From Alopecurus myosuroides (taxonomy: Eukaryota > Streptophyta > Magnoliopsida > Poales > Poaceae), in contig CM054060.1 of assembly GCA_028641055.1 (NCBI GenBank), forward strand, positions 61,533,371 to 61,597,370: a stretch of 64,000 bases of DNA, written 5' to 3'. A program made the translations under genes and the position numbers. Each line of letters starts with the position of its first letter. Position 1 is the first letter of the stretch. The notes under the pieces are model-generated. The model saw nothing but the letters and a program-made list of their open reading frames with translations. It was not told where the DNA came from and ran no database searches. This document shows, piece by piece, positions 20,076 to 31,600 of the stretch.

Positions 20076-20800
20076 TATGGACCTGATGTTGTCTCAACAA
20101 CATGTGATAAGAAGTGACGGGAAAGAGAGAAGTCACTCTCAACTAGAAGATGATTACTATGCAAGTTTCTATACCCTATATAATTATGGGCTATGAAAAC
20201 ATCAGTTCTCATGATTTCACCTTGGCCTCTCCTTCCAAATTGAAATTTTATTAGCATGAATTGACTACTTAGTGCCCCTCCTTCCCAAGTCATGCTAATA
20301 AAAATATAGCGATGATCATCAAGTGAGAATGTCGTCGTAGAATACTGTGCGCATAGGTTGTTATGGATGGTCATTCACCTACCATGCCTTTGCATATAAT
20401 TACCCTTTTGCTATCAGTGATGAGTTCAACTTATGTTCATTCTCTAGTAAAATTAGAAGCTATCTCTGCTTGCTGTCATATGTAGTTTAGACCTGTCACA
20501 GTAGTATATTTATCTTATTTGAGAAAATAGGATAAAGAAAGTGTAGGTCTGAAAATCACTACGTGCAGCAATAGCAAGAGTTAATAGAAGTTCAAGAACC
20601 TTGCGCCACGCCCGAGCCCAGCCAATCGAAGTTACATCGAGGCTGAAGCCAAGATATGATGACCAAATCGACCACCGAATTGTCAACTGGAACTGGAAAT
20701 GTTAACAGTAGCCTTTAAACTATTTGTTGGATCAGTTATAATATTGGCATCCGACTGAATGTTCTAGCAATTTCGATTGTATATCTTGAAGGAAAACGTT
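20076..20800. other. Unassigned AT-rich spacer
   Basis: No recognisable gene or transposon end is seen. A minus-strand open frame enters at about 20374 and runs leftward into the Copia LTR at 20075; about 100 codons lie outside the LTR. It has no recognisable domain and may be chance or a relic interrupted by the LTR. Confidence 0.3.
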
Positions 20801-20804
20801 GTGT

Positions 20805-22145
20805 ATCACCCGGGGGATCGCGCGCGTCGCGTCCCCCGGCTCCTGCGCCTGACACGCGTCCATCGCGGGCCCGCGCAACCGCACTCCTTATCTCTTCGGC
20901 TCTTCCCAACCACACAAATAGACTCCCCGTCCCCGACGCCGCCGTACTCGCATCTCTTCCTCTCCGTCCCCTCCCCCACCCGCACATCCTCCCCACCAGC
21001 TCCATTTTTGCTGCTGCTGAGACCTGTCCCCCAGCCGTCAAATCGAGCGCCGCATCTAAGAGCGACGGTCCCGGCCATCGCCGTGTTACATGCTGCCGTG
21101 GCACTCTCGACAGGCGCGAGAGGGCGAGGAGGCTGGAGCAGGGCCGACATGGCGGGTACGATTAGCGGAGCTCGAGGAGGCGATGGAGCTCGAGGTGCTC
21201 CCGCAGGCCGCTGGAGGTGCTCCCGTGGCCTGGCCAAGATGCTCGCGCAGACGCCGGAGATGCCCCCGCGGGCCGTTAGAGGTGCTCCCGCGGGCCGCCG
21301 GAGTTGCTCCCGTGGCCTGGCCGAGGTGCTCCCGTAGGCGGCCGAAGATGCTCACATAGGCGGCTTGAGTTGCTCCCGCAGGCGGCGCCGGAGATGCTCC
21401 TGTGGGCCGCCGCCAGAGATGCTCCCGTGGGCCGCGAGAAGTGCTCCCGCGGGCGGCCGGAGATGCTCACATAGGCGGCTTGAGATGCTCCCGCAGGCGT
21501 CGCCGGAGATGCTCCTGTGGGCTGCCGCCAGAGATGCTCCCGCGCGGCCGCCAGAAGTGCTCCCGTAGGCGGCCGGAGATGCTCCCGTAGGCCTCCAGAG
21601 ATGCTCCCGCAGGAGGACGGAGATGCTCCCGTGGGACACCGCGGAGATGCTCCCGCGGCCGCCAGAAGTGCTCCCGTAGGCGGCCGGAGATGCTCCCGTA
21701 GGTCGCCAGGGATGCTCCCGCAGGAGGACGGAGATGCTCCCGTGGGACACCGCCGGAGATGCTCCCGCGGCCCGGCCGGGGTTTGCTCCCGCGCGATGGC
21801 GGTAGTGCTGCCGGGGAGGATGGTGATGCTCCCATGGACGGTGGTGGTGCTACAACGGGTTTTGGGGGCGGTGTCGGTTGTAGCTCCGGCGATCGGCGGC
21901 GGTCCCAGCTCAGGCAACCTACGACGGAGAAACCGGAGGCTTTCAACCTCTGCCATGGAACATGTGGATGCGGGGGGTGGGAGGGGGGCGGGGGGCGGGG
22001 AAGGGATGTGCGGCGCGCGGGGTGCTTTTTTTTCTGGTGAAAAAATGTAGACGCACATGACCGGATGGTCCCTCGTTGACCCATAACGGACACGTGTCGG
22101 CTGCTCCATGCGGGGGATCGGGGTTTCCGATCCCCCGGGGGACGC
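20805..22145. other. GC-rich block bounded by CCCGGGGGATCG inverted repeats
   Basis: The left edge (about 20808) reads CCCGGGGGATCG and the right edge (about 22128-22139) reads CGATCCCCCGGG, its reverse complement. Inside the right edge is a further palindrome, GGGGGATCGG...CCGATCCCCC. The block looks like a non-autonomous TIR element or captured DNA, but no target duplication was found. It contains the minisatellite at 21190-21780. Confidence 0.35.
21190..21780. repeat. Higher-order minisatellite, about 23-bp units
   Basis: A unit of the form GAGATGCTCCCGTAGGCGGCCG recurs about 25 times with variation. Larger blocks repeat too: GCTCACATAGGCGGCTTGAG at 21350 and 21465, and AGAAGTGCTCCCGTAGGCGG at 21553 and 21664. 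This suggests a higher-order period of about 111-115 bp, i.e. five units. Several frames are open on both strands because the unit lacks stops; none is treated as a gene. Confidence 0.85.
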
Positions 22146-22669
22146 TCAGCACCGCCCTATCTTGAATCTGTTTGAACACAATTGACCTTCCATATGTTAT
22201 TTTAGCTCTGCCTAAAAAAGAAGAAGTAAAATTGCCAAATTTCCTCTTAAGTGTTAGCCATATTCTATGCTGAGTATGCAGAATGGTTGTTCTTTAACAT
22301 AGAATGAAATTTGATCCGTTTATTAATCGGTAAAATCGTGCAAAGCTGGCTCAGCAGTGGTGCGCTCTTCCAGGCTACATGCTGCTCATTCAGTTTACAT
22401 GCAAAAGCAGGCGTGCAGCGTTCTCTGATTTCTTTTCTCTGTTTTGATTTTTGATGTTTTTGCGTTGGTTCTGACTGATCACAGCGGATCGCCAAGCAAA
22501 AACGAATGTCCACTCGCCAATTCAGCATCGACCGATCTGCCACGCCCAGAGTAGCGGCCGCTTCTGCGAAAACCTTCCCCTCTTTCCCGCCCATCCCCAC
22601 CCCTTCTTCGCCCAAACGGCCAGAAAATTCCCCCCACACGGCTCCGCTCCGACCCCCCATCGCACGGCG
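22146..22669 (+). promoter_or_regulatory. Separase promoter and 5' UTR region
   Basis: About 0.5 kb between the GC-rich block and the separase start codon. The last 120 bases are C-rich like a grass 5' UTR. No clear TATA box was identified. Confidence 0.45.
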
Positions 22670-25600
22670 ATGGAGGCCGCCGCCGATGACCTCCTCGCCG
22701 CCCTCTCCTCCCCGTCCTCCCGCGCCGGCCTCCACTCCCGCTTCGCCGCCTACCTCCAGCCCTTCTCCCCCCACCTGCCCGCCGCCAACCCTAACCACGC
22801 CAAGCCACCGCCGAAGAGGACGACGAAGCAGCCCAAGCAGCAGCCGCCGCCGCCGGCCCCCGAAGCGGCCTCCGTAAGACCTATCGCGAAGCGGTTCCTC
22901 CCGTTCCTCTGCCGCGCGCTCCAGCTCCTCCCGCCGCTCCTCCGCCCCACGGCGAACCCTAGCTCGGCCGACTCCGACGAGCTGCTCGAGATCTACGGCC
23001 TCCTCCTCGACTGCCTGGCGGCCATATCGACGTGCCTCGCCGGGAAGCCCTACTCCGTGCTGCTCCAGCGCGGCCGCTTCGTGTGCTTGCTCGAGTCGCG
23101 CGGTCACTACACCCGCGCCGAGGCGGAGGCCGCTGCCACTCTTGACGCCCTCCGCTGCGCGCTCTCGCCCCCGACAGCCGGGAAGCCGAGTTCGACTGTT
23201 GCTCCCCTCCTCCTCGACCCTGACATTCTTGGAGAGGCTGACGCCGACCCTGAAATCGGCACACTCGCCCTTGAGCTGACCGTCTGCCTTGCTAATTGTG
23301 CCAGCAAGGGCAAGGTGAAGGAAGCCGCCCCATACAAACGGGTTCTCGACCTTGTTGAGCAGCTCCAGCCATGGCTTCGGTGAGATTACAGCCTCTGCTA
23401 ACTCTGCATTTTTTCTTAACGAAAGAAGGCGGATTCAAATGTGACTATGAGCTTTTGTCCTGTTGCAGGTTTCTGACTGAGGAGTCCAGCAGGAAGTATC
23501 TCACTCTGCTCGTGAATGCGACGAGTCGCTGTTCCATTTTCCTGGCCGCCGAGCCTTCGTTCTTCGATGTTAACCTCGTGCATGAATTCTGTATTGCAAC
23601 CTTAGGGGAGTTTGAGAAGGCGCAAATGATTGAGCGCTTGCCCAGTGTATGTGTCACTAGCAAATTGATTTCCATGACAACTATAACTTAATTATATTGG
23701 TTCGTTAACGCTTTTACTGTTTATTCTGGTTGCAGGTTGCACGGAAAATCTGTTCTTCTGCAGATTTAAGTTGGGGAGGGAGCACGCAGCTTTTGCTTGG
23801 TGTGCTGGAGACTGCTGTCAAATATGTTTCACGTGTCAAGGTAATGTCCTGCTGAAACATGCTTCCTAAATTTCCGAAGTTCAAATTATTAGTGGGACTC
23901 CTTGCTTTGGAGATGTGTGCGTGTGTGTGCGTGTCTGTGATTGAAAATGGAATAAGGCTCGTCAATAGTTGGAGTTTGTGAATCTGTCTTATTAAACATA
24001 GTTTCCTAGCTATGGCTTACACTTCTTTAGACACCAAAATGATTCTTTAATTGTATAATCAAATTTTGCTCAAGAAACTGTTCATTTGTGTCAAAATCGT
24101 AAATTTCGCGCAAGGTATTACTGACTTGGTTGCTTAAACCATCTAGAGCTTCAATTCCCCGTGACTGAGCAAATTCATGCAGGCAAAATACATTGTCATT
24201 CAGTAAAATTCAGAAGCACATTAATCTGCACTAAGGCTCAGTTTCCGGTTGCTTGAACTGTGATGTGTTGCGCTTATTTAATAATGCGCGGTAGAAAATT
24301 AGACAGCAAAGTAGGCAAAAGCAGGTCAAACGAACACTAAGATGACACAAGTGGGTTGGGCAGACACGATTATGATAATCCACTGTGGTACCATATGCAA
24401 CTGAAATTTAGCAGTTAAAGTGATGGCTGAACAAAATCACATGAATGTTCAGCTAGAACTACTTTTTTCATATGTTTCCAAAATTTCAACTATTAGTGTG
24501 ATTGGAGATGTGTGGGTGTGATTCCAAGTGAATAACAGATGCAAATAGCTGAACTTTATAAATCTATCTTAGTAAACATTGTTGTTATTGTTTCCTACCT
24601 ATGGTTTACACTTCTCTATCGACAGACAGAGTGCCCTTGTTCATAAGTAAACCTGTTATACACGCACCACATGAATACCTTACTGTGAGTTTATGGTACC
24701 TAATTTAGCGGTGATAATGAACGTGCTAGACGTCTTGGAGCAGCAGATGCTGTTTAATAATCCTGATGCAGTATGTTGTTCTATCTTGAAACATTCTACC
24801 TCATTGTGATTACTGATGCCCTAAGTCATTTTTGGAAAAAAACCAATGAAGTCATGCAAAGCAGATTTCTGGTGCACTTCAGGTCTCATATATTGTTCGC
24901 AGTGGGTGTACCAATTCTATACTGTACATTTCCATCCTGTGAAAATTATAAGGCAATTTTTTTTACCAAAATACACTGTTAACGGTTGTAATATCATGAT
25001 TTTTTTTTTCAGGCTGACTTACCTAAAGCTGTAAATGAGTTCTTGGAATTTGTAGCATATTTTGCTCGGAGCTTTTCTTCAAATAGGAAAGTGCCTGCTC
25101 GTGCTTCGGAACTTCTTTATGTAAAAGGTGGTTGTTTTTCCGAGGTACATTGTGCACTGTCTTTAAGCATTGCTTGATGTTAATTCATACTTCCTCCGTT
25201 CCACAATATAAGATTTTTAGGTCTTTCCCACCTTCACATATATACGCATGTATCTAGACACTTTTAGTGTATATGTCCACTCATTTTAGTCTGAATATAG
25301 GGGCTTTTGGATTGGAGCCCTGGGTTGCCCTACCAAAATATTGGTCATTGACCAGCCTTTCTTGCCCGTTTGGATTAGTACCAATTATTTGGCACGCCCA
25401 GCCCATCCTACTCCCGCTAGTTCAGTTTTGAGCCAAAATATTGGCGAGTCGCGGGCGTGCCAATTATTTGGCTTGCCCATGGTTGGCGGGGCTAACATAG
25501 GCGAGAAGCAAACAGCCCCCTAGATAACATGTGAAACACCTAAAACATCTTATATTATGAAACGGAGGGAGTACCATACAGTGCCATTGTTATTTTTGAT

Positions 25601-28600
25601 TAATTTATCTTCTTGCAAATTATAGATTTCTTCCTCCATCGTCTCAGTTATCCATCTCTATGCTACCGGATTATACTTCAGTGCGCAGCAAATGGAAAAC
25701 GGAGATCGCCCCGCTATATCAGTAGATTTTTTCAAGAATGAAAAGAATCTAGTCAATCTACGAACTTTGAACACTGCCCTCGGCACACTAGCCCAGATTT
25801 TCCGTGTCACTGATGGCAAATCCAATCAAGGTGATAGTTTGAGGAAATATGCAAGTCGGCTAACAGACGCTGAGCATCCCAATAAGAAAGACAGCTATAT
25901 TTATTCTCAGTCACATGAACATATTTATTTTGTGGCATATTTTGATTCTTTGGAGTTCGTCTGCAAGATACTATTGCAGCATGCGAATGCAGCTTGGAAG
26001 GATTTCTCTGAAGGAAAAACAGTCCCCAGTTTGGGAAATATGACTTGTGTCTTAATGGCACTGGATCAATTTATTGATTCCAGCCTTGTTGCTTACAGGT
26101 AAAATCCATAAAATCATAAGTATTATTGCCGCAGTAAGTGAATGATTTGTGATTTTGAGCTGTTCGTTTTTTGTGCGGTAACAGTTGTACCAAAAGGTCT
26201 GAAGAAGAGAAAGAGAGATTGCACGAACACCGTGGAACCTTACTGAGAGCCCTAGTTTCAGCAATCAAAATTTCCTTTGTGACCAACAAGGCTATCCAGG
26301 TACTTAACTCGCTTCTCCTATACTTATAATGAATCTTATTAGTTTGCAGAGTAGACCATATTGTTATTTGCAGCTGGTATTATGACACAGATTCCCTTGA
26401 TTCAGCCTATTAATGCATCACTTGCATGTCATCATTTTGTTTCGTGTATAAATTATTATGAATATTCAATTTTGTGTTTCTCCTACACCAGTGCCATTTG
26501 TGGAGAATTGCTGTTAAATTACTTTTTTTAATACCATCCTTATTATTAATACATTTTTCTTTCATAGTCCAGAAGAGCATGTCTTCTATCAATTGTGCCA
26601 TTTCAAGTACATGGATAGATCTTGATGAGCTCAATTTTTTGATCTCTTCTATTGGTAATATTGGTGTGACACTTTTTAATATCGGACATCTTGAAGAGGT
26701 ACCTTTCTGAGGTGCTGGTCTATTACTTAAATTTTCTTTTAACCATGGACTGTTGTACAATTGACGATTATAACTGCTTCAGGCACCTAAGGCATTAGAA
26801 TTATGCTGTCAAACAACATGGGCACATGCCAGACTTTCTTACTGTAGATTATCAGCAAGAACGGAAGGTCACATCATTACCGAGGATCTACCAAAGGATA
26901 CCCTGAAGGTTATCATTACGGATGCATTTTCAAGGATAGCAAAGATGGTTGACACTCTCCATAGATGTGGCTCAAAAGTGATACGAGATGTTGTTTTGAA
27001 GAGCCTGTCTGAATTGTTGGGTTATGGTGACACATCTGATTATCACAAAAGCTGTTTTGTCCTGATCAAAGTATGGGCTAAGGTATGGACATAAAAATCA
27101 GATAAACTATCCCGCTTCGAACACTTTGTCGATATGGCTTCATTTATTTCCTTATGCAAACTTCAGATAACAATTAAAGATTCTAAGAATGACATATGTA
27201 TGGATATTGCTTCACTTCTCTATTACTCGCTTATGGGCCAGCCGTCTCCCTTGCCAAAGAAGTTGATTGGCTTAATATTAGAGCAGGTAACAGATTCTGT
27301 TTTGTTAAGGTTCACAATGGTATATCTGTATTTTCATCTCATTCTGATGCAACGTGGTTTGGACGTACATTGGTTTTGTAGGAATTGTTAGCATATGAAG
27401 CAATGGAATCTCGTGCCCCCATGTTCTGTGCAGATATGCAAAATAGAATAATAGATATTCTCTTGAATGAAATATATTGTTCAACTTCAAAAGAATATTA
27501 TCTGGACAGATCAAGGGTTTTAGTTAGAAAGGCACGTGCACTCCGTGCAGCTGGGGTGGAAAATATAAGGAGCTGTTTCGACTCCTTGTCTAAAGCCATA
27601 TCTTTACTGGTGAGCCCGCCACTCCCCACCCCTGCTGCCCCCTTCCTGTCCTATTTTCTTATGTATACCACAAAGGGAGATCTAAATTTCATTTCTTTCT
27701 ATCTAACCAGCGAGGCATCTTAAAGGATCCATCTCGATGCAATGCGATTGTGATCCATGAATTGGCTATTGCATACTGCCTGCATGCACATTGTGCGCAG
27801 GAAGCCAATCAGGGCAGCAATGTAACTGCTTCAGATGGAGCGCAGGAAGCCAATCAGGGCGGCAAGGTATCTGCTTCGTATGAATTCCTTGTATAGTCTT
27901 AGCTATAATATGCGTTTGCTTTGTTTTCTTACGTTTTCTTTTTCTCTTCGGATAGGTAGTTTTTGAGAATGCTAGGAGTGTTGTTGACTTATGGTCAAAG
28001 ATGGGTACTTTGCAGCATTTTTCTCCTGATGTTGTCTTTCAACAGCAATCAGACACTCTCGTACCACTTCTTTGTTCTCTGGTTGATTTGCTAGCGATGA
28101 AGGTAATGCCATGGTAAAACTCACTAGGTTTGATAAGATGCAACTGCTGGCCATTAGCAAGATAATCATGCGTCTTTTACTTTATATCAGGGCTGCTTTG
28201 AGCTTCAATTTGAGCTGTGCAAGCTTATCATAATGATATGGAAGCAAGAACCCCTAGAAAAGTTATTCTCCATGTTATTTATCACCGGGCGCCTTAATCA
28301 TTCATGCTGTCATCTCCCAATGGACCAGAAATTTGTTTCTTTTGTGGCACAGCATCTTGGTGTTGATTGCAACAGTACAGTATTTTGGAGGAATTGTTTC
28401 AAAGGAGACTATCCTTCTCTTACCATTTTTCTTCAACGGTTGTGGTCTGTTGATTTCTTTTCTCAATCATGCAAACAATCCTTTGGAACGCAGTTTGGTT
28501 TCAGTGCTAGTGTTGATGAGATTGAGAAAGTGGCATCATCTCTGATTTCTGAAGTAAGCTCTGTTACTTGCATTGCAGTAGTGTAGTATGCATTGTATTT

Positions 28601-31600
28601 TTCTTTTTTTATGCATCTTGTATTGTTTGATTTTGCAGGTTCCTTCGAGTAATCAGTCAACCTATCTGGCTGGCTGTATATACTATGATTTGTCAGAAAG
28701 ACTTCTGTCAACGGGACAAGTTTTCCAGGTAATTGTCTTCTCTCATCAATTTACCTTGATAGAAAACCTCCAGTTATTTGCTTGCCCGTGGGAGCTGTTC
28801 TATAGTTTAGCCTCCTTGTAATTAGAGCAATCTTTGTTTTATTTTTGCAGGCCATTTCATATGGAAGAGAAGCCCTCCAATTGCGCAAGAAGCTCCTAAA
28901 AAAGAAGTTCAAATTTAATTTGGGGAAGTGTGTAAGCGGGGAAAGCCAATGTTCTGGTGGGCAAGGCTTTGTTTCACTTGAAGCATGGGGACCAACGATG
29001 GCTGAAATTTGGCCAGATTGCACCAGGCCAAGCAGCATCAGAGATTCTTTCCTTACCCCATGGAATGTACTTAGATGTTATCTTGAAAGCATATTACAGG
29101 TATAGCAATAGTGTGTCATGGGTTAATTTCAGTACCAGCAAAATTATTGAAAAAGTTGGTGGAATATGTATACCACTGTAGCCATCTATCACTTGGTAAC
29201 ACGAGTCCAACTTACCTATGAGTGATGGCTTGTGTTGACATAGCTCTGGCTGTTGGCAGTATCGTCATCATTTCCATAGTCTAAAACCTGGCCTCAAGTA
29301 GGCTACAGACATTGTCATATTATTTATGTTTTTGACTATGTACTCAGGTTGCTGTGATCCATGAATTGATTGGCGATGGCGCTGAAGCAGAAGTTTTATT
29401 GCGGACAGGAAAAGAGATATCACGTCTCCAAGGATTACCAATTTTTGCCGTTGTTTTTACATCGGTATTAGGTACATACATCTATTGAAGATCTATCTGT
29501 TACTTAATTGGTTTTTTGTTCATTTGTCCATTCTCTCATGTTTTAGGTCAACTATACTGCAAGAGACAGCTATGGGATGACGCAGAGTCTGAGCTTAAAC
29601 ATGCTAAGAGACTCCTTGCAGAAAATGATGAATTTATTTCATGCAAGACATGCAAGTTGACTCTAGAGATATCAGTTGATGTGCAAGATGGAGATCTGCT
29701 TTGGAATCTCTTTGAGAAAGACTTGCAGAAACAGTCAACATGCAATTTGTCTAGTGCTTTAGGCATGTACCAATCTGCCATGAAGAAATTGAATAACACC
29801 AGCTTGGAATTTTCTGCCAATCATGGGAAAGAACCCTTAGCAGCCAAGGATGGAGTATTACCTCCGTGTACTCCTTGTTTGTTATTCAGTCAGGCACCTA
29901 TGGACCAGTACGATGACCTTGTGGGATTAAAATCTGAAAGAGAAAACTTGAAGAATGCTGAAAGTGTTCCACGTAAGAGGGCATCCAGGACTTCATCACG
30001 TTTAGTGAAAGAACAGAATGTGGCAGCTCATGCAAATACTAGAACTACCCGATCTAGTAAGCGAACTGCACATATGAAAAGTGAAAAGGATATAGCTGAA
30101 CGCAATAGCAAAAGCGACATATCTTGGAGCAACAAATTGTCCACAGATGCTTTGGTTTGTGGGAGTTCTCTTGATCGTGTTGACTGCAAGAGAGATGACA
30201 TACGCAATATGTTAGGATGTTGGAACTGTCTTTTTGTTAATTCACTCCATGTTGGGTGCATTGAGAATATATTGCAGTTCAGAAAAGACTGCATTCTCCG
30301 ACGCCATCTTGTGTCGGTTCTGTTAAAAACAGGTACTACTATTTTTTCATGTTCTTTTATGTGCCAAATCAGTCTGTTATACTGCAGTTACGAGACACAA
30401 TCGAGGGTTTCACATGGCTATGGAGGCTAACAGACCTCATTGTTTGGTGACATGGTGCTTAACTATGTCAAAACTAGGTTAGCCAAAGTGTGCCTTGTCA
30501 CAGAAGACGTGGCCAACACAGTGGGTGCCACAAGTGTGGCAAGCTTAGCTAAACTATTAGTCCATGAACATGGTCCATGTAGTTAGAAAAGTGTGCCGAG
30601 GCACATCCGTGGCAGTGAAACTGTGCAAGTTGTACAAGTAGGCACTACCTGAAAGCTCTCACAACACAAATATAAAACTCCATATTCTACACGTGATACT
30701 TGGAAACTGTATGGACCCTTTGGCTTAAGTAGTTTGACCTAATTTCTTACTTCTGTAGTTCGGTGATTGAGCTACATGTTGGTTATTAATTAGTTAAGTT
30801 TCTTAATTATTTCCTATTGTTCAGTCCTGATGTGCTGCCTTTTGCAGCAAGAGCCTTGGGAGCTCAGGGTGGAAAGCATGGAGCTCATGAAGTTCATATT
30901 ATCTACTGGCAGTGCATATCATTGTTATACTTCAAATCTATTTCTCAAGGTTGTTATAGAACCTATGGGCCTCATTTAATTGGACTAATCATGGATGAAA
31001 ATATTGGTGGTTTTCTTTCTTTAGAGCGTGCAGAAATACTGTACGGCATGAGTTTCTTTGTGCTGAAGGGTTTTCTTTCAGAACAGTCAAGGTTTGTCCC
31101 ATCAACTCCGAATTGTGCATCAGTCACATGCATAAGATTTTAGCATTTTCACGTCCCTTGCTAAACTGTCATCATTTCAACACTATCTGCAGGGATTGTT
31201 GCTGTAGCTTCTCCAGTGTACAAATGTCTGATGTTGTTTCCTGGTTGCTGAAGGCTTTTGTGCTATGTGGAGAGAGTCCTTCACTTCTTCAGGAGGTCTG
31301 TGATATCCTACATTCATGTGCTTTTGTAATTTTAAATGCTTAGTGCATACATATATTCTATCTTTTTGTGTGGCGGTTGAAATAAGGCTACCTTTTTCCC
31401 TTTTGTGCTCCCGTGTTGAAATGCAACTCCCCTGTTGCAGGTTTGCAGGCTGCTTACATGCATATTCTTACTCTCAACAATAGATTCCAGGGTCCAGTTA
31501 CCTATGTATTCTAAGGGATCTCTCTCTTTGAATCATTGGGCTGCATACTTTCATCAAACTTCCGTAGGAACTTATCTCAATTGCCATTACCTTGCAAGCC

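Noticed and set aside
21276..22109. Long overlapping open frames on both strands of the minisatellite
   Set aside because: The repeat unit lacks stop codons in several frames; the predicted proteins only reflect the repeat.
30333..30430. Continuation of separase exon 17 into the following sequence
   Set aside because: The frame stays open for about 30 codons, but the strong donor ACAG|GTACTA at 30332/30333 and the matching phase with exon 18 favour splicing.
30829..30847. Earlier acceptor for separase exon 18 at TTGTTCAG near 30824
   Set aside because: It is also in a usable phase, but it leads into a frame that is not continued by the next exon; the acceptor at 30847 gives the frame matching the family.
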